A DNA stretch of 64,000 bases. It comes from Parachlamydiales bacterium (lineage in GTDB: Bacteria; Chlamydiota; Chlamydiia; Chlamydiales; JABDDJ01). The stretch covers positions 100,472 through 164,471 of the forward strand of contig JBAZCF010000007.1 in assembly GCA_041671045.1 (NCBI GenBank). The letters run 5' to 3'. This document shows positions 31,001-42,700 of this stretch, in pieces. A program made the translations under genes and the position numbers. Within the stretch, counting starts at the first letter, position 1; each line of letters begins with the position of its first letter. The notes under the pieces were generated by a model. That model was not told the origin of the DNA. It saw only the letters and a list, made by a program, of their open reading frames with translations, and ran no database searches.

Positions 31001-31750
31001 GTAGAAAAACAAAGAACATATTTTCTAAAATTTCGGGAGATGACATTTAATCTCATTAACTACAATTCGGACGAATTCGTTTTATTTTTAGATAATTATG
31101 TCAAAGACGTGCTTGACTCAGATACGCTAACTCCTTTTGAAAAAGCCTACAGTGCCAAAATGTTACTGGTTTGCGTACAAAAACCTTTTGAAACTGCCGG
31201 TGGGCTTCCCACTAACTTCTCTTTTGAAATTGTGTTGAAGTTCTTTTCAAAATTACTAGTTTTTTGTAATGAAACCACTTGCGCTGATTCATCCTTTGTA
31301 AAACAATCCGCCGCGATCGTATTAAAAATAGGTCAAATTACAACAAATGGATTTATCCACAATAAAATTGACAACCACACAGACACATTATTCTTGCTGA
31401 CCAAATCACACTTCGATTTAACCTTTCATTTAAAGAGATTCATAGCATTAAAGGCTCACTCCGAATTTAAAGAAAATATTCAAAAAAGCACTTCTTGCCA
31501 TGTCACTTTCTTACTTCTAGTACTGGGAATGGGCATTGTAAAGCATACTCCTTCAGTCAATATCTATTTAAGCGAGATGGAAGACTATATAAAAAAAATC
31601 GATCAAAATTCTGAACTTACAACACGTGCGGAAATTGATAGGATACTCTATCTCTTTAAAAACTTTGTCGAAAAAAATTCCGTATCCACCATCGTAAACA
31701 GAGTGAAAAGTTTTATTTTACTGCTCAATGAGATAAAAACACCTATCTAA
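28001..31750 (+). CDS. Giant helical-repeat protein C (1249 residues)
   Basis: Not recognised. Helix-rich throughout, no membrane helix, signal or catalytic signature. Residues about 137-185 (LLEKQNIKKAILCLECLHTL then LYLHIPKIVLDVIAHI) resemble the family block of A, B and D (ALRNLKRLLH..LPVLF; LTVLDALDKL..LPKLI; IKNLSQAFRL..LPKLI), which supports common descent at lower strength than between A and D. Residues about 390-460 include TPR-like helices (ALVTAKKAGILWKVADVII). It is the last of three plus-strand giants; the 165-bp gap before it holds no clear promoter. It converges on the minus-strand giant D. Confidence 0.8.
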   Translation: MLDPLDFSSLVISEPFTNTDFNSWIQHLKNEDISLSELLEQLLYFDAASLVPCLDALEDQILGHKLHLNAQEVFDSSFQQNVISLCESKNYRLSSIGFWIILKMPVLSHDPKLIEYLLSRLPCIVNDHKSKITLHTPMIGLIYQLLEKQNIKKAILCLECLHTLPQTADLYLHIPKIVLDVIAHIGLLEDEKVKKAAADTFSEKLPPLYGSWSASTHIYLQILHHILKPPYTLSDKQQSTILENAFYIFEGKPVLAKNLLLPAYLRMIIELDTSCSYPCVLTWLLEYHSRINEYLKTSHDVSLAIAWAEFNIGNSHAESTHAIAIGQFNNFVCGRATLCAFHKYLQALHRFTKDKSHFYVTYLPILVTHSKLFEPDDPNHIFTYWTEALFALDTFDLLKLGKPFLAQWMSLFGILIEKSYEQAELFLDKLKNNFQNEEVFFKLQLAQIQYWFNKGNNTQALVTAKKAGILWKVADVIIEKVKIEDYAQLTPDFKDLLLSKFATLSPIQKVHFFLSISEKTDSPAVSDNLSGFLQALEKLKKEGYVLSSTTTAAIIEFFVAALKGKFKKILMQYKFLVPHLVHTTKNNKKNNEELLVEIWKNLYTDFSLKEIIAFTNQSLLVGALYPFVQTSGLIRVPLKKDLKFVLQHTICLIEVLLSPYVTPNDQALNNQIKETIKLLSTAEITAKDLPQFNKIFHLLELSYTFRRLQFDTVMQCYAQLCSLDYTFGADLPNTIVRFLNVFHKDLCSFLLRSLIRYTIEKCLYNTEFEYVILLAILKSPEIQSKFNTRELQNIFDPVLHRTLSNINVEILKNDSLVTKITPSDMERYCELETLLTSNLAITFLRDPTPEQVYNLSVLILFFERLNFRTYFNLEMKKIIQFCETSDNFSFVIPFLEYLFIGLQDSLDNKYLILNDESVDHVTAIYSLYCNILLTVPSKHGMERLRLLTEMQRKRLHKISLSGLSTRMITEQYLSISEKIHSDNAEKVNLEWKKYQPTIPSVEKQRTYFLKFREMTFNLINYNSDEFVLFLDNYVKDVLDSDTLTPFEKAYSAKMLLVCVQKPFETAGGLPTNFSFEIVLKFFSKLLVFCNETTCADSSFVKQSAAIVLKIGQITTNGFIHNKIDNHTDTLFLLTKSHFDLTFHLKRFIALKAHSEFKENIQKSTSCHVTFLLLVLGMGIVKHTPSVNIYLSEMEDYIKKIDQNSELTTRAEIDRILYLFKNFVEKNSVSTIVNRVKSFILLLNEIKTPI

Positions 31751-31846
31751 TATTTGATGCTAAGTAGCGAATTGAGGTTTGGTTGATAACGAAGAATATT
31801 CATCAAAGTTCGACATTAGGACAACGTACTAACGCATCCACATGTG

Positions 31847-31869
31847 TACCTAGAGTGATGCCCTAGGTA
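31847..31869. terminator. Weak hairpin between convergent giant genes C and D
   Basis: TACCTAG and CTAGGTA form a 7-bp stem with a nine-base loop in the 266-bp gap between two converging genes. No T-run. The remainder of the gap (31751-32016) shows nothing I can assign. Confidence 0.3.
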
Positions 31870-32016
31870 TGTACACGCACCTTGAATGCAGCCTCGAAGG
31901 ACTGCAACATCCCAACTTCTTCGTCATAAGCACTATCAGCCTTGTTTCTCAAATAATATAGCCCTCGCCATCGTATGCACCAATAGTAGAATAGGTAAAA
32001 TGACCCTATAGAAAAT

Positions 32017-35000
32017 TTATGATTTTTTAAGCATCTCCACAAGCCTAGCTCTGTATGGTTTGAAGAATACCATATCAATATCTGCAAACCGTAAAAAATT
32101 CTCGATGTCGAGTTTCATATATTTCTGCATTACAGGGTCTGTATAGGAATTCTCAATATCTTCTAACAAAGTAACTAGAAAAGATAATCCTAAATCAAAT
32201 TCTTTTTGGTTACCCTGTACGTTATTCAGTGCGAGAAAATAACACTTCAAGGTGTTCAATAAATCCAAAGAAATATCTATTTTAAAATCTGCCAAGTGGG
32301 CTAGCTCAATAATCTGCCTTTTTAAACAGAAAGAATAGTGGAAAAACCGAAGGAGGTTAATGAGTATCCAGGGATTGCCTTTAGCAAGGAATAAGACATA
32401 TTCCATCATGAGAAGACTTGAGGCGTACATTGAAGTAAGCAAGGATAGGTTACAGGCTGTAGGCTTATCACCTCTGATAATATCAAAAGAAAATGAAGCA
32501 AATTTCAATGCTTTCTGAAAGACAGGTACGAGGGTGCTGGGTTCGAAAATACAAGCTTCTTTCAGCCTAGACATTTCATTTAATACCTGTAAGAAGACCT
32601 CATAAAACTGCGGCAATACGTTACTGTGAGCAAGATGATAGTGGCTCATCATAGCGGAGAAAGTATCGATAGCCCCTGAGACATTCCCAAGACCGCCAGC
32701 TGCGTCTTGATCATTTACAATTGCTGTTTCCTTTATGCTTTCAAGCACTTTTATGACATTAGTATCTACATTTTTAAGTTCATGAGGAACAATCTCTCCC
32801 AAATGATAGTAGAACCTACTGACAAACTGCGCATCTTGCACTGTCGTAAAGTTGTAGATAGCCATGCGTTTGATCAAAGGAAAAACAATGGATGCTTCTT
32901 CTGGAGTAATATTACAGATCCTAAAATTGATAAAATGATAGATCGCTAATAATATATCCCTTAAATTCGTGTCATGTGTTTTAGAAGGGTGCATAGCCAC
33001 CAACAGCAGTGTATTCAATAGGCATACTTCTCTATGAAGTGTACGGGTTTTTGCAGTCATTTCTCTATTACGAACGTTAAGAACTTGCGTCAGGCAGCCT
33101 TCATACACCATTTTATCTTCAATTGAAGTGCGTAGAATAGGATATAAATAAAAAGTTTCCGCCAAGTCATCCGTAATAAAATCACTTAGGAATATAAGAC
33201 GATTATATTCTTGTACACGTGAGAGGTTTAACCCCTTCATAAAATTTTCCGGATGTGTCGGTATTTGCCTGGCGCTTAAACCTGCTTCCTTATAAGCCTT
33301 CAAGAGGGGTTGTAAAAAGATCGTTCTTTTCTCATCCTTTTCCAATTGTTCTGAAACTACGGCTGAAATATATAGATCAAATATCACATTGCTTTTGGCG
33401 ACCTTCACCTTTTCAATTAAGGGTACAATATAAGCAATGAACATTTGGTTATCGATTTCAAGATCACTCTTAAGTACATATTCCACCAGAGGGACAAGGT
33501 TCTGATGGATGGAAGGAGAACCTAATGCAATTAATGAAGGCAAAGCATCATAAATTATCTTTGCCATCGCTGGACTGCTTGTTGCTACTAGTTGTTTAAG
33601 TAGGTGGGATACTTGTCCACTTATTTGCGATAAACCTTGCGACTTCAAATTTTTAAACTTATCTATCATTTTGGTAGCAATTGATGCACGTATATCTTCT
33701 TTAGATGTCTGAGCAAACAAGTCATACAAATATTCAAGTTCAAATATTATGCTTTTGGGTTCTGAACTAAAGGTGAACCGGCGGTAACTGAGATAACTTA
33801 GTTTTGCCGCAACTTGTGGATATAATTTTATAATTTCTGTCGTAAGTCCCCGCAGGTCATTTATGGAAAGCTTGGAGAAGTAATAAAAGAATAATCTGGA
33901 TATCAGTGTATAGGATCTAAAATGGCTTAATAGCATTCCTCTAGCTTGCAATGCTGTTTTAGGATTTCTATTTTCAAAAATAGACCAAAGAGCCTTTTGA
34001 ATTTGTCCATAGATCACAGGTGAAAATGTACGTATCTTGCCATCATTTTTGGGAATATAACTTAGAAACTTTTCCTCAAAATCAGGATAAATAGCATTTC
34101 TATTACGTACTTGAATCCCTATTAGAACAAAAAGAGCTTGCTCATTAGTAAATATTGTAAGCCGGTTATAGATGTAGCCCTCCAGTTTCTCAGGAATTTT
34201 GCCGGAATAATTGATGACGAGATAAGTTATCCAAGCATCATGCAAGTCTTTTAAAAGGTTCTCTGTAGCAGCTTTATTGTATGCTTGTGCAATCTGATGA
34301 ATGAGGATCAACTGTCGGCATATGGTCAGGCTATTTTGTGTCTGTCTTTGAGCAGTAAAAAACTTTTTATTAATTTTCTCGACTAAAGAAATATTTGAAG
34401 TGACAAATGCATCGAATATTGCTTGGACCTTAGGATTAGCTTCACAAGCGAATTTTTTTTCTACAAGTGAAGAACCGTTTCCACAAAGAGATTTCAACCA
34501 GGCTTCCACTTGCGGAAGTTTCTTCTCATCCTGACATAGCATAAGAATAACTTCTGAGAAGAAAGGTGCGGACCATTCGACGATCCTAACAAGATTTCCT
34601 CCCATGTTGTTTCTAAGGAACGTATCAGCATCTTCAACTTGCTTTGGGGTAGGTTTATCTTGCGCATTGGCGGCCTTCACAAATGCATCGAAATACGCCA
34701 TTACAATGAACTTTAACTCAGCATGCGGCAATGCTAACTTAGCCAGATGGTGGAAAAGATCGAGGTCATTAAAAGTGAGGAGCTGGGATATATTCATCCA
34801 TTGTTTAATGATGCTTACAGATTCTGCACCCCATCTATTTTGAGCATAAAGTAGTTCTTTGACTTTATCTTTTTGTTGTTCGCAATCAAAGAGAAATGTC
34901 CAAACAATAGCTTTAGCTTTATCCTGGGACATTTCGATATAGATAGGTGCCCCTAAAACAAATTGGGATGGGATACTTCTCCAAGCTGACATAAAGTATG

Positions 35001-36573
35001 GAAGATCTAATAACCCTTCAAATGCACTCATAGCCTCAGCACGTTCGTTCACATCTTCCAGCCCCTTTATACAATGCAGAAGACATAAAATTAATTTTGG
35101 AAGCTCCATACTCCTGTCAGCACAATCTATAAGGCGGAAGGCCTGTGATAAGTTCTTTATGGCATCTAATATCTTCCCATTTTCCAAAGAGCCATAAAAG
35201 TTTTTCATCAGATATTTCCAGAATTCCCTTCCACCTGTCCTTATCACACATTTATGTGCAAGCAGAGGAGTAATGATGGAGGCCATACCTTCGAAAGAGC
35301 CTTTTTGTAAATATTTTGGATGCTTTTTCTGTTCTTTGATTAACAGCAGGGCCGCCTCTTCGCCATTCCCTTTTGCAAGCTGTAGTTGGAAGTTTTCCTT
35401 AAATAGAAATTCTCTTTCTTCAGGTAGGTAGAAACGCCTTTGCCAGAAATATGTCAGGAGCTGACCGTATTCGTCTGATGGATTTTTAAAGTGTTCTAAA
35501 ATTACCAGAGGGTATTTAGGAGGGATCTTGTGAATCAAAGTCCATTTCAATAGCTGCTTTATGTCGTATATAGAACTTTGCGTCCAAAGAAGTTCTAATA
35601 CATTGTTCATTTGCTTTTTTTGCAGTAACAATTCGGATAGAAGAAGATGACGAGCTTTTGGGGTTAAACATCTTGTTAACTCTATCAGGAGAGGACTTTC
35701 TTCTCCGACAAGCTTAGAAATAATTCTTTTCGCACAGTCCTCCATCCCAGGATCAGGATCATTCAAAAAATAATTCAGTGTTTCCAGCTTGAACTCGATC
35801 GAGCCTATTCTTGATAGCCTGTGATGACAATTGCCGAAAATAGCGGCCTCTAGAAGTTCTTTATAATGAGGATTACTTTCAAACAGGGTAAGAATGAACC
35901 TATTCTGAAGTAGTAAATCCAGATTTTCGAATAGATAAACTCCTATACTCTTTTGGTGCATGCGCAGCTGACATTCGATCATGAAGATCATTCCTACTGC
36001 TTGCATTACATAATACGGACTTTCGGAAAGTTTTCTTGCGAGTGTTTGAAAACCGGTTGAAATTTCACATGGACGAGAAAAGGTATTAAGCCGTACTGAA
36101 GAAAGGTTTTTTACACAGTGCTGCCAGAAACACTTTGCTGAAAATCCACTGGGAAGTATGCCATAACCTAAAAACAAATCCGTAATATCGTGTAAAGCCT
36201 CAAAGGATAGTGTATCAATGTAGTTTAAAGCATATGTAAATACACGCGATTGGAAGTTAATTTTATTAATTCCCACAATTTTACAAATGTAATCCACTAT
36301 CCGAGTGTAATTCTCAGCTTTAATCTGTAAAGCAACGACTTCTATTAAAAACGCATAATAAAAAACACGGTTTTCTACGTAGGGTATGAGCTTTTGTAAT
36401 AGGCTTTCATTTATTTCATTTTCTAATGCATCGGACTCTTTGATTTGATGGGCAATTTCTTTTATTAAATCGCGACATAAAGATTTTTTAGAATTATTGC
36501 TTTTGCAAGGTCCATTAAGGTAGTAGTCTGAAAATGTATTATAGAAAAACAAGGAGGTAGAACTCATAAACAA
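32017..36573 (-). CDS. Giant helical-repeat protein D (1518 residues), inverted member of the family
   Basis: Not recognised by function. Residues about 337-545 align by eye with protein A: LLKWTLIHKIPPKYPLVILE against LIEWTLIHPALPQCILGNLP, YFWQRRFYLPEEREFLFKEN against DLWEQRRSYPPEGREMLCKK, then MELPKLILCLLHC and AMSAFEGLLDLPYFMSAWRS against AIAQFEGLLLTSKDMEIWMA. This is the clearest paralogy in the cluster. The whole product reads as an alpha-solenoid; no signal, membrane helix or enzyme motif was found. It is the only giant on the minus strand and shares a 167-bp divergent promoter region with the 3301-residue gene. A sigma-70-like promoter is visible (36595-36623). Function unknown. Confidence 0.85.
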   Translation of the reverse strand: MFMSSTSLFFYNTFSDYYLNGPCKSNNSKKSLCRDLIKEIAHQIKESDALENEINESLLQKLIPYVENRVFYYAFLIEVVALQIKAENYTRIVDYICKIVGINKINFQSRVFTYALNYIDTLSFEALHDITDLFLGYGILPSGFSAKCFWQHCVKNLSSVRLNTFSRPCEISTGFQTLARKLSESPYYVMQAVGMIFMIECQLRMHQKSIGVYLFENLDLLLQNRFILTLFESNPHYKELLEAAIFGNCHHRLSRIGSIEFKLETLNYFLNDPDPGMEDCAKRIISKLVGEESPLLIELTRCLTPKARHLLLSELLLQKKQMNNVLELLWTQSSIYDIKQLLKWTLIHKIPPKYPLVILEHFKNPSDEYGQLLTYFWQRRFYLPEEREFLFKENFQLQLAKGNGEEAALLLIKEQKKHPKYLQKGSFEGMASIITPLLAHKCVIRTGGREFWKYLMKNFYGSLENGKILDAIKNLSQAFRLIDCADRSMELPKLILCLLHCIKGLEDVNERAEAMSAFEGLLDLPYFMSAWRSIPSQFVLGAPIYIEMSQDKAKAIVWTFLFDCEQQKDKVKELLYAQNRWGAESVSIIKQWMNISQLLTFNDLDLFHHLAKLALPHAELKFIVMAYFDAFVKAANAQDKPTPKQVEDADTFLRNNMGGNLVRIVEWSAPFFSEVILMLCQDEKKLPQVEAWLKSLCGNGSSLVEKKFACEANPKVQAIFDAFVTSNISLVEKINKKFFTAQRQTQNSLTICRQLILIHQIAQAYNKAATENLLKDLHDAWITYLVINYSGKIPEKLEGYIYNRLTIFTNEQALFVLIGIQVRNRNAIYPDFEEKFLSYIPKNDGKIRTFSPVIYGQIQKALWSIFENRNPKTALQARGMLLSHFRSYTLISRLFFYYFSKLSINDLRGLTTEIIKLYPQVAAKLSYLSYRRFTFSSEPKSIIFELEYLYDLFAQTSKEDIRASIATKMIDKFKNLKSQGLSQISGQVSHLLKQLVATSSPAMAKIIYDALPSLIALGSPSIHQNLVPLVEYVLKSDLEIDNQMFIAYIVPLIEKVKVAKSNVIFDLYISAVVSEQLEKDEKRTIFLQPLLKAYKEAGLSARQIPTHPENFMKGLNLSRVQEYNRLIFLSDFITDDLAETFYLYPILRTSIEDKMVYEGCLTQVLNVRNREMTAKTRTLHREVCLLNTLLLVAMHPSKTHDTNLRDILLAIYHFINFRICNITPEEASIVFPLIKRMAIYNFTTVQDAQFVSRFYYHLGEIVPHELKNVDTNVIKVLESIKETAIVNDQDAAGGLGNVSGAIDTFSAMMSHYHLAHSNVLPQFYEVFLQVLNEMSRLKEACIFEPSTLVPVFQKALKFASFSFDIIRGDKPTACNLSLLTSMYASSLLMMEYVLFLAKGNPWILINLLRFFHYSFCLKRQIIELAHLADFKIDISLDLLNTLKCYFLALNNVQGNQKEFDLGLSFLVTLLEDIENSYTDPVMQKYMKLDIENFLRFADIDMVFFKPYRARLVEMLKKS

Positions 36574-36594
36574 AACCTTATTACAAACAAAAAT

Positions 36595-36623
36595 ATTTAA
36601 TCACGAAGTCAGTATACGGTCAA
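36595..36623 (-). promoter_or_regulatory. Candidate sigma-70 promoter for giant gene D
   Basis: Read on the minus strand: TTGACC, exactly 17 bases, TTAAAT. The -35 matches five of six positions, the -10 four of six. The predicted transcript start is about 15 bases before the ATG at 36573, leaving a short leader. Confidence 0.5.
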
Positions 36624-36677
36624 TTTTAAGTCATTACTTATCATTCAAAAAAGTAATTATTTTTAGAATTCTAAAGA

Positions 36678-36706
36678 TTGACAAATACAGTACTCTTAAC
36701 GATAAT
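36678..36706 (+). promoter_or_regulatory. Strong sigma-70 promoter for the 3301-residue gene
   Basis: TTGACA (perfect), 17-base spacer, GATAAT (five of six). The start of transcription would fall near 36713, giving a ~28-base leader to the ATG at 36741. It is back to back with the promoter of giant D, with the two -35 boxes about 55 bases apart, so one regulator could control both. Confidence 0.7.
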
Positions 36707-36740
36707 TCTTCAGCTATATCTTTATTAATTTTAGCGGTTT

Positions 36741-39700
36741 ATGACAACTAATTCTTGCGTTTCCTTAAGCCCGTCCAGTCAATTAGATCTCTCTTACGAA
36801 GAAATAAAGCCCTCGCCCGTACTTTCCAATAATACAGAAATTTCTTTACCAGAATCTTTAGAAGAAGCGCGCCAACAAGCTATTAAAAGAGGCATCTTAG
36901 ATTCTAACGGAAGACTTAATGAAAGTTTTAAGAAAGGTGATCTTAGCGGAATTGATTACAAAGTAATACTTGATAATGTACGCAACCGTCTTACAACTCC
37001 GCTACATGGAAAGGTGACTCTTGCTCAAACAATCATACATCAAAGAGATACAGCACAAAAACGGGGAAACGCGGTTGTTGGATTAAATTATATCGGCTCC
37101 AATGCGATGAAAGACCTAGGCATTGAAAATATCCTTTCCGTTCTGGGAGAAACAATAAGTCAAATCATCACTCCCGCTGTGATTGAAAGATATTTAATAG
37201 CTGCTATGGATACAGATACACAAGCTGAACTCATGCATTGCGACGAGAAGGAACTTGCCTTAGAAAGCCAGTCATTAGCGCTTTTTTTTGGAGCATTAAC
37301 ATCTGAGACACTTACAGTAGACCGTAAGGAATTAACGGATGCCTTTAGGAAGATCGAGATTGGATATTCAGAAAAATGGGATGAAAAATATTCCAATACC
37401 TTACGCTTCTCTGCTCACGATCATTCTACCGGAGGATTTGTCAATATCGGACATTTTCTCTATTCGCTCTTCTATATTGTAATCGACCCCCTTACTGTGG
37501 ATGAAGGCGACTGCAAGAATCTAAAAATCAAGCTTGTATGTCCTGATGAGAACTTTAGGGAAGTATTTCTGCACTTTCTTCTGGGTATAATGGCCTGTGA
37601 TAAGCCAGAAATGATGAATTACCTTGTTTCAATGGTCTATCTTTCCGGCTTAATTAAAGACAAAGTCAGCTACGATCCCCAGCTTTTCTCTAAGCTACTA
37701 GAACCAACCTTAAGAATGTATTTTAACTTTGACAGTCACACCATCGATGCTAAGAAACTAGTCCTTGCATTGCGCAATATCATCTTTGGTCATCATAAAG
37801 AGGATCTACCGGCCCTATTAGTCTCTGCTCAACTATTCCGAAACCTATCTTTGGATATCATCGACCACTGGAAGAAATATCTGACCGAAGAATTTTACAA
37901 AGGCTTCTGGCAAAATCTGCTGACTGATGAAGAGAAATCGCAATTAAAATCCATTCCACACCCCGATAAATATGTACAGAGTATTTCCTTTGTAGAAGCT
38001 TGGTTAAATGTCCAAGCTCATTCAACCTCAGTTATAGATGAAGAATTGATCCAAGCGGTCATCCACCTTTCAACCCGAGCGTTAGAGCTGGGAGATAAGA
38101 AACAAGCCACGGACATATGGGAACGTTTGACTTCTCTTCCGTGCTTCAATCCTACACACGCGCAATACAATGATAGCATTACTCTTCTGACTTCTCCGCA
38201 CATAGTAAATGATATCTTCAACGCAGGTCTCTTAAATATAACGGGCTTTAATCCTTTTGAGGTTTTAATCTCGCGCTTTCCGGAACTACAAACCGACATA
38301 AGACAAATTCGTTTAAAGCATATCCTCTCCACCCCCCTTGAATTCTACGATTACGACTGGCAAGCCCTCTGTAAAGATGAGCAAACATGGAATAACATTA
38401 TCAAAGTAACGCGCTTTGACGAGCTCAGACAAGGTTATTTACTGGATTGCTTAAGGTTAAGTCTCTCTAAGAATATGTACTCAGTTTCCGTAAAGATTGT
38501 GGAAATCCTTACTCAATCTAACATTAAACCTTCTAAAAGAACTTTATTTGCAAGCTTGATCCATCTCTTATGCGAGAACATCCTAGCTAGGATTCAGAAG
38601 GAAGACGCTACTCCGGCAGTGCTATTTGCGCACTTGATTGAAATCCTATCAGACTCTCCTTACACTACTCATAGCAAGTTAGAAGCCCTTCTTTCTCCTT
38701 ATATATTTACAGCTATCGACTCTATTAATCCTTCCATCCCGTCATCCAGTTATCTACAAGCTTTGTACCCGGTGCTTATTCAGGGACTATTATTTTGCAT
38801 CAAACACTCTCCCCCTAAAACAGCTAAAGAAAAATTGCAAAGCTCGGGGTGTTTTCTAAAGCTATTTCAGTTTCTGCATAAAACTTTACCTCCCAGTTAC
38901 AGCAAGGCGATTGACTTATTTGAAGCTGTCTCAGAGATTGGTATTTTCCATGAGAACCTCCTTGCATGGAATTTGGAAAAGAGAAAACTACTTGAAGCAC
39001 TACCTTTATCCATCCATAAGAAATGCCCCCGTTCCACACTTGCTTTAATGAAAAATGCATTGAGTATCAATGTAGAAATCGGGCCTCTCCTTACCAAGGA
39101 ATGCATCCTTAAAAACATCTCTGAAGAGAATCTTAGGGAACTCATAAGCCCGCCCAATAGCTTGAAAGTCTTAGGTACAGATATATGGCTCCTGTTAGCT
39201 CTAAAATGGTTTAACCTACACGATTCTGTTCATGTGGTTGCTGCGGAGAAAATTTCACTCCTACTTTTCCAGTTATTGTCTACCCATCCTGAGAAGATAA
39301 ATGTATTGAGAAATCCTGAAGTAATCCTTAAGATTGTTCAGAGTCTATCCTTGTTCAAAGAACGGATCCCGCAGACAAATATCAGTCTTGGGCATGTGGT
39401 TCATTTCCTACTTTTCTTATCTCCACATAACCCAAAACATCTAGCTGCCATAACGTCCTTGATTCAATTCATTAGTACTCAGTCCTTGCCCAAATATTCT
39501 CCAAGCGACTTTGCATTACTCAAAAACCTCATGCTAAGAGCCCAAGATTATCCTTCTCTCGATTTTTCACCTCTCTACTACCAATTTGTTAACAAGGATT
39601 TTTCTAAGCTAATCGAACAAACAGGTGTTCAGGACATCTCTGCTCTACTACCGGTATTTGGAACGCTATGGAACAAAAAGAAGAAGGAAGAAGCCGCGCA

Positions 39701-42700
39701 ATGGATCGATGCAGTCATACAGCGATGTCAAACGTTAGACTATAAACCTTCAAAAAAGGACATCTATGTCCTTATGAATGTAGCAGGGTGCTTACTTAAT
39801 GCTAAAAAAACACATATTGTCTATCCACTTTTTGAATACTTGAAGAAATACGCTCAGGGTAAGCAAAAGAGTACCTATGAAAGGATATTTCAGTACGCGG
39901 TAAGCCTAGCTTTACTTGAAAGCGATTTAGGGCCCTTCCTAGCTTTTACAAGCGCCGATGACTCCGCCTATAATACACACCCTCACCTTTATATGGAGGG
40001 CGTAAGAAAAGCCATTCATTCCTTAGATCCTTCTACAACGCTTCCGCTTATTCGAAATTGTGCACCGCAGCTGGAAAATTCGGATTGGGTAGCTCTTTGG
40101 GATGTATTAAATAAAAAGGGTGATGCCCAACTGATTGAAGATGCCTTCGCTATATGGAAGGAAATCCATCCCATTCCACCCAAGATGGATTCTTTAAACC
40201 GTTACCAGCAACTATCCTATTGTCAACTATTTCAGGCACTTCTACAAAGCAATATGGTAAGGCAAAATTGCATAAGTGAATACTTTAATTCCGATCTTGA
40301 GACATTTGCCCATATTCTATCCTTGCTTAATGCAAACGGTAAAAAGATATCTTTTGGATTATCATTATATCTAAAGCTGAAATCTGAAAAGTTTTTCCAA
40401 GCACCTAAAGGCACTATCGAGCCATTGATCAAATGGCTCTTTAACTTACATACGGATGCGCCCACATTTCTTACTTCGCTCTATCTCCTATTAAACCAGT
40501 CCCTAAAATGCAGCCGTAAAGATTGTGCCGCTATTATAATAAAATATTTTTGCGACCACTATAAAACTGTAATCGAACCCACCAGAAATATTTATCAACG
40601 CTATTTTCTTGAAAAATTTGCCACTTTGACAGCTGTCAACGATAACCCTGTATTTGACAATGATTTTTTTAGCTTATTAAAAACCATTTATAACTCTGAC
40701 GATTTCCCTATTGAATTAAGTTTAGGGCCCTATAAATGGCTTACAGCAACATGCAGACGACAAATAGACGTTTCCACACGACTACAATACGATCTGAGAG
40801 CATTTACAATCTTTTTCAAAGCAAATAAAACAGCTTTTGCATCACAGTACTTTTCTGACTACGCCCTGACTTACAACCTATTGATGCGGTTGACATATGT
40901 ACCTGAGCTATTCACAAAGCTATTAGACTCCTTTGAAATAAGCTGTGGAAATAACTTGCTAAAAGACCCTGACTATTCAACTTTGTATGGAACATGCATG
41001 GCAACATACCTTGAGAGTATTATCCATGCTGCGAACGACACAAAAAAAAGAACACATGCTTTTGAACTTTTTCTAAAAAAACATGTCATGTATTGCAATG
41101 ATACATTAATTGCGGAAAGAGCCGTGTCTGCAGCTATCTCACTCATGTTCTGCCAGTTGCAAAATGATGAGAATATTGCCTACTTTATGACAAACTGCGA
41201 ACGCATCCTTAAGATGCTATATTCGCCTATGGACTATAGGAAGATAGAAACAGGACTTATTCGTTCGTTGGCAAAAAGAGCTAAGATGGAAACAGTGTCA
41301 CACGACGACTTCGTTCAGTTTGATGAATCCAAACCCGTTTTGGATTACTATTATGACTCCCGTTTAGAAATGACTTTCCGCTTAGTTGAGCAATCAAAAA
41401 TCAAGTATCCCAATAAATTTAAGCAGAGGATCATCTTCTATTGTCTCCATGGCATGCTCAAAGGTCTCGTGAAATTGATCAAGCTAAGAAATTTTAATAT
41501 GGATCATCAGAACGCGGCAGAGACATTATCCTCTTTTATCGAATGCTTTGATGCCTTCTTCTATTACAATACGCAGGCAACACCTTTGATCCGAGAAGAG
41601 CATGCGAATTTAAGTCGCAGCCTGATTTCCTCTTTGATAGGGACCTCCTTTTTTGAGCGCTTTAAAGTAAAATTCTATGCCTATGCTTTATTCCTAGGTT
41701 TTGCCGATACACTCTTCCCTGCAATCTCTCTGCCGGAAAAGCTGGAAGCACATGAAGATATTTGGGCAAAAACAACTAGCGAATATCCCGAATGTTTTGA
41801 AAGATGTTGTGAAGCCTTCAGAAAGGAATATAAATGGGCCAGGACCCAAGAAAGTCCCGAGGGCTCTAATCTAGCCCTTCAATTATTTATGGAAAAAGCA
41901 GCGGCATTAGTTTCAGGTCTAGATACTGCCCAAGACGCTTCGTTGTTCATACAATTTCATAGTCAGGTTCTATTCCAGGGTAATACCCTATTTGGAAGTG
42001 ATCTTCCCCTTCAATATAACAAATTCCTAGTGGAGATTTTCACACAATATATTCAACATTTTACTCCCTTCATCGTCATATTCAACACCTCTCTGGACTT
42101 TCAGGAGGTCTATAGCAAACTAAGCTTTCTTGTTATTAAATTTGCTAATTCTACCCTATGTAAATCCCTTGATCCTGAAGAAAGCATTTTATTATTTAAA
42201 AATCTAACGAAATGCATTTCCATTTTCTATAAGAACATTAGTCTAATATCCCATCAATTAACAAATAGTCCTACGCCTCGTGTCCATATAGAAATCTTAC
42301 ATCTTACCATCGAAAAGGCACTTTCAAGCGAATATAACCATCTTCCTATAAATATACGGCAAGAGGAAGTCATTCGTTTGATGAGTATTTTTCTAAATCA
42401 GAAGATGCTAGACGAGTTTGCTTTAGCAGTGCAAAGGGCCTTCAACCCCAAGTCAGACCTTTTTAAAAAGCCGTCGGAACTGTATCCATGTTTTGATTCT
42501 TCCTATCTACCCCTCATCACTTCTTGTTATTCTAAGGCCTACGAAGACAACATGGCTGTCACGCTATTTACTTTGCATATCGCAACCCTTCTCCCTCCTG
42601 CGGATGCAGAATCTATGGATTTAGAAAAAGATCTTTATTCAGAATCGGTTTTCTTCCTCCATCTACTCAAGGTCAATCTCTCCCGATCCTGTGATAAAGA

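Noticed and set aside
31863..32087. Minus-strand frame ending ADSAYDEEVGMLQSFEAA, faintly like a transposase tail
   Set aside because: It overlaps the 3' end of giant gene D, has no recognisable catalytic residues or terminal repeats, and the likeness is a few residues only.
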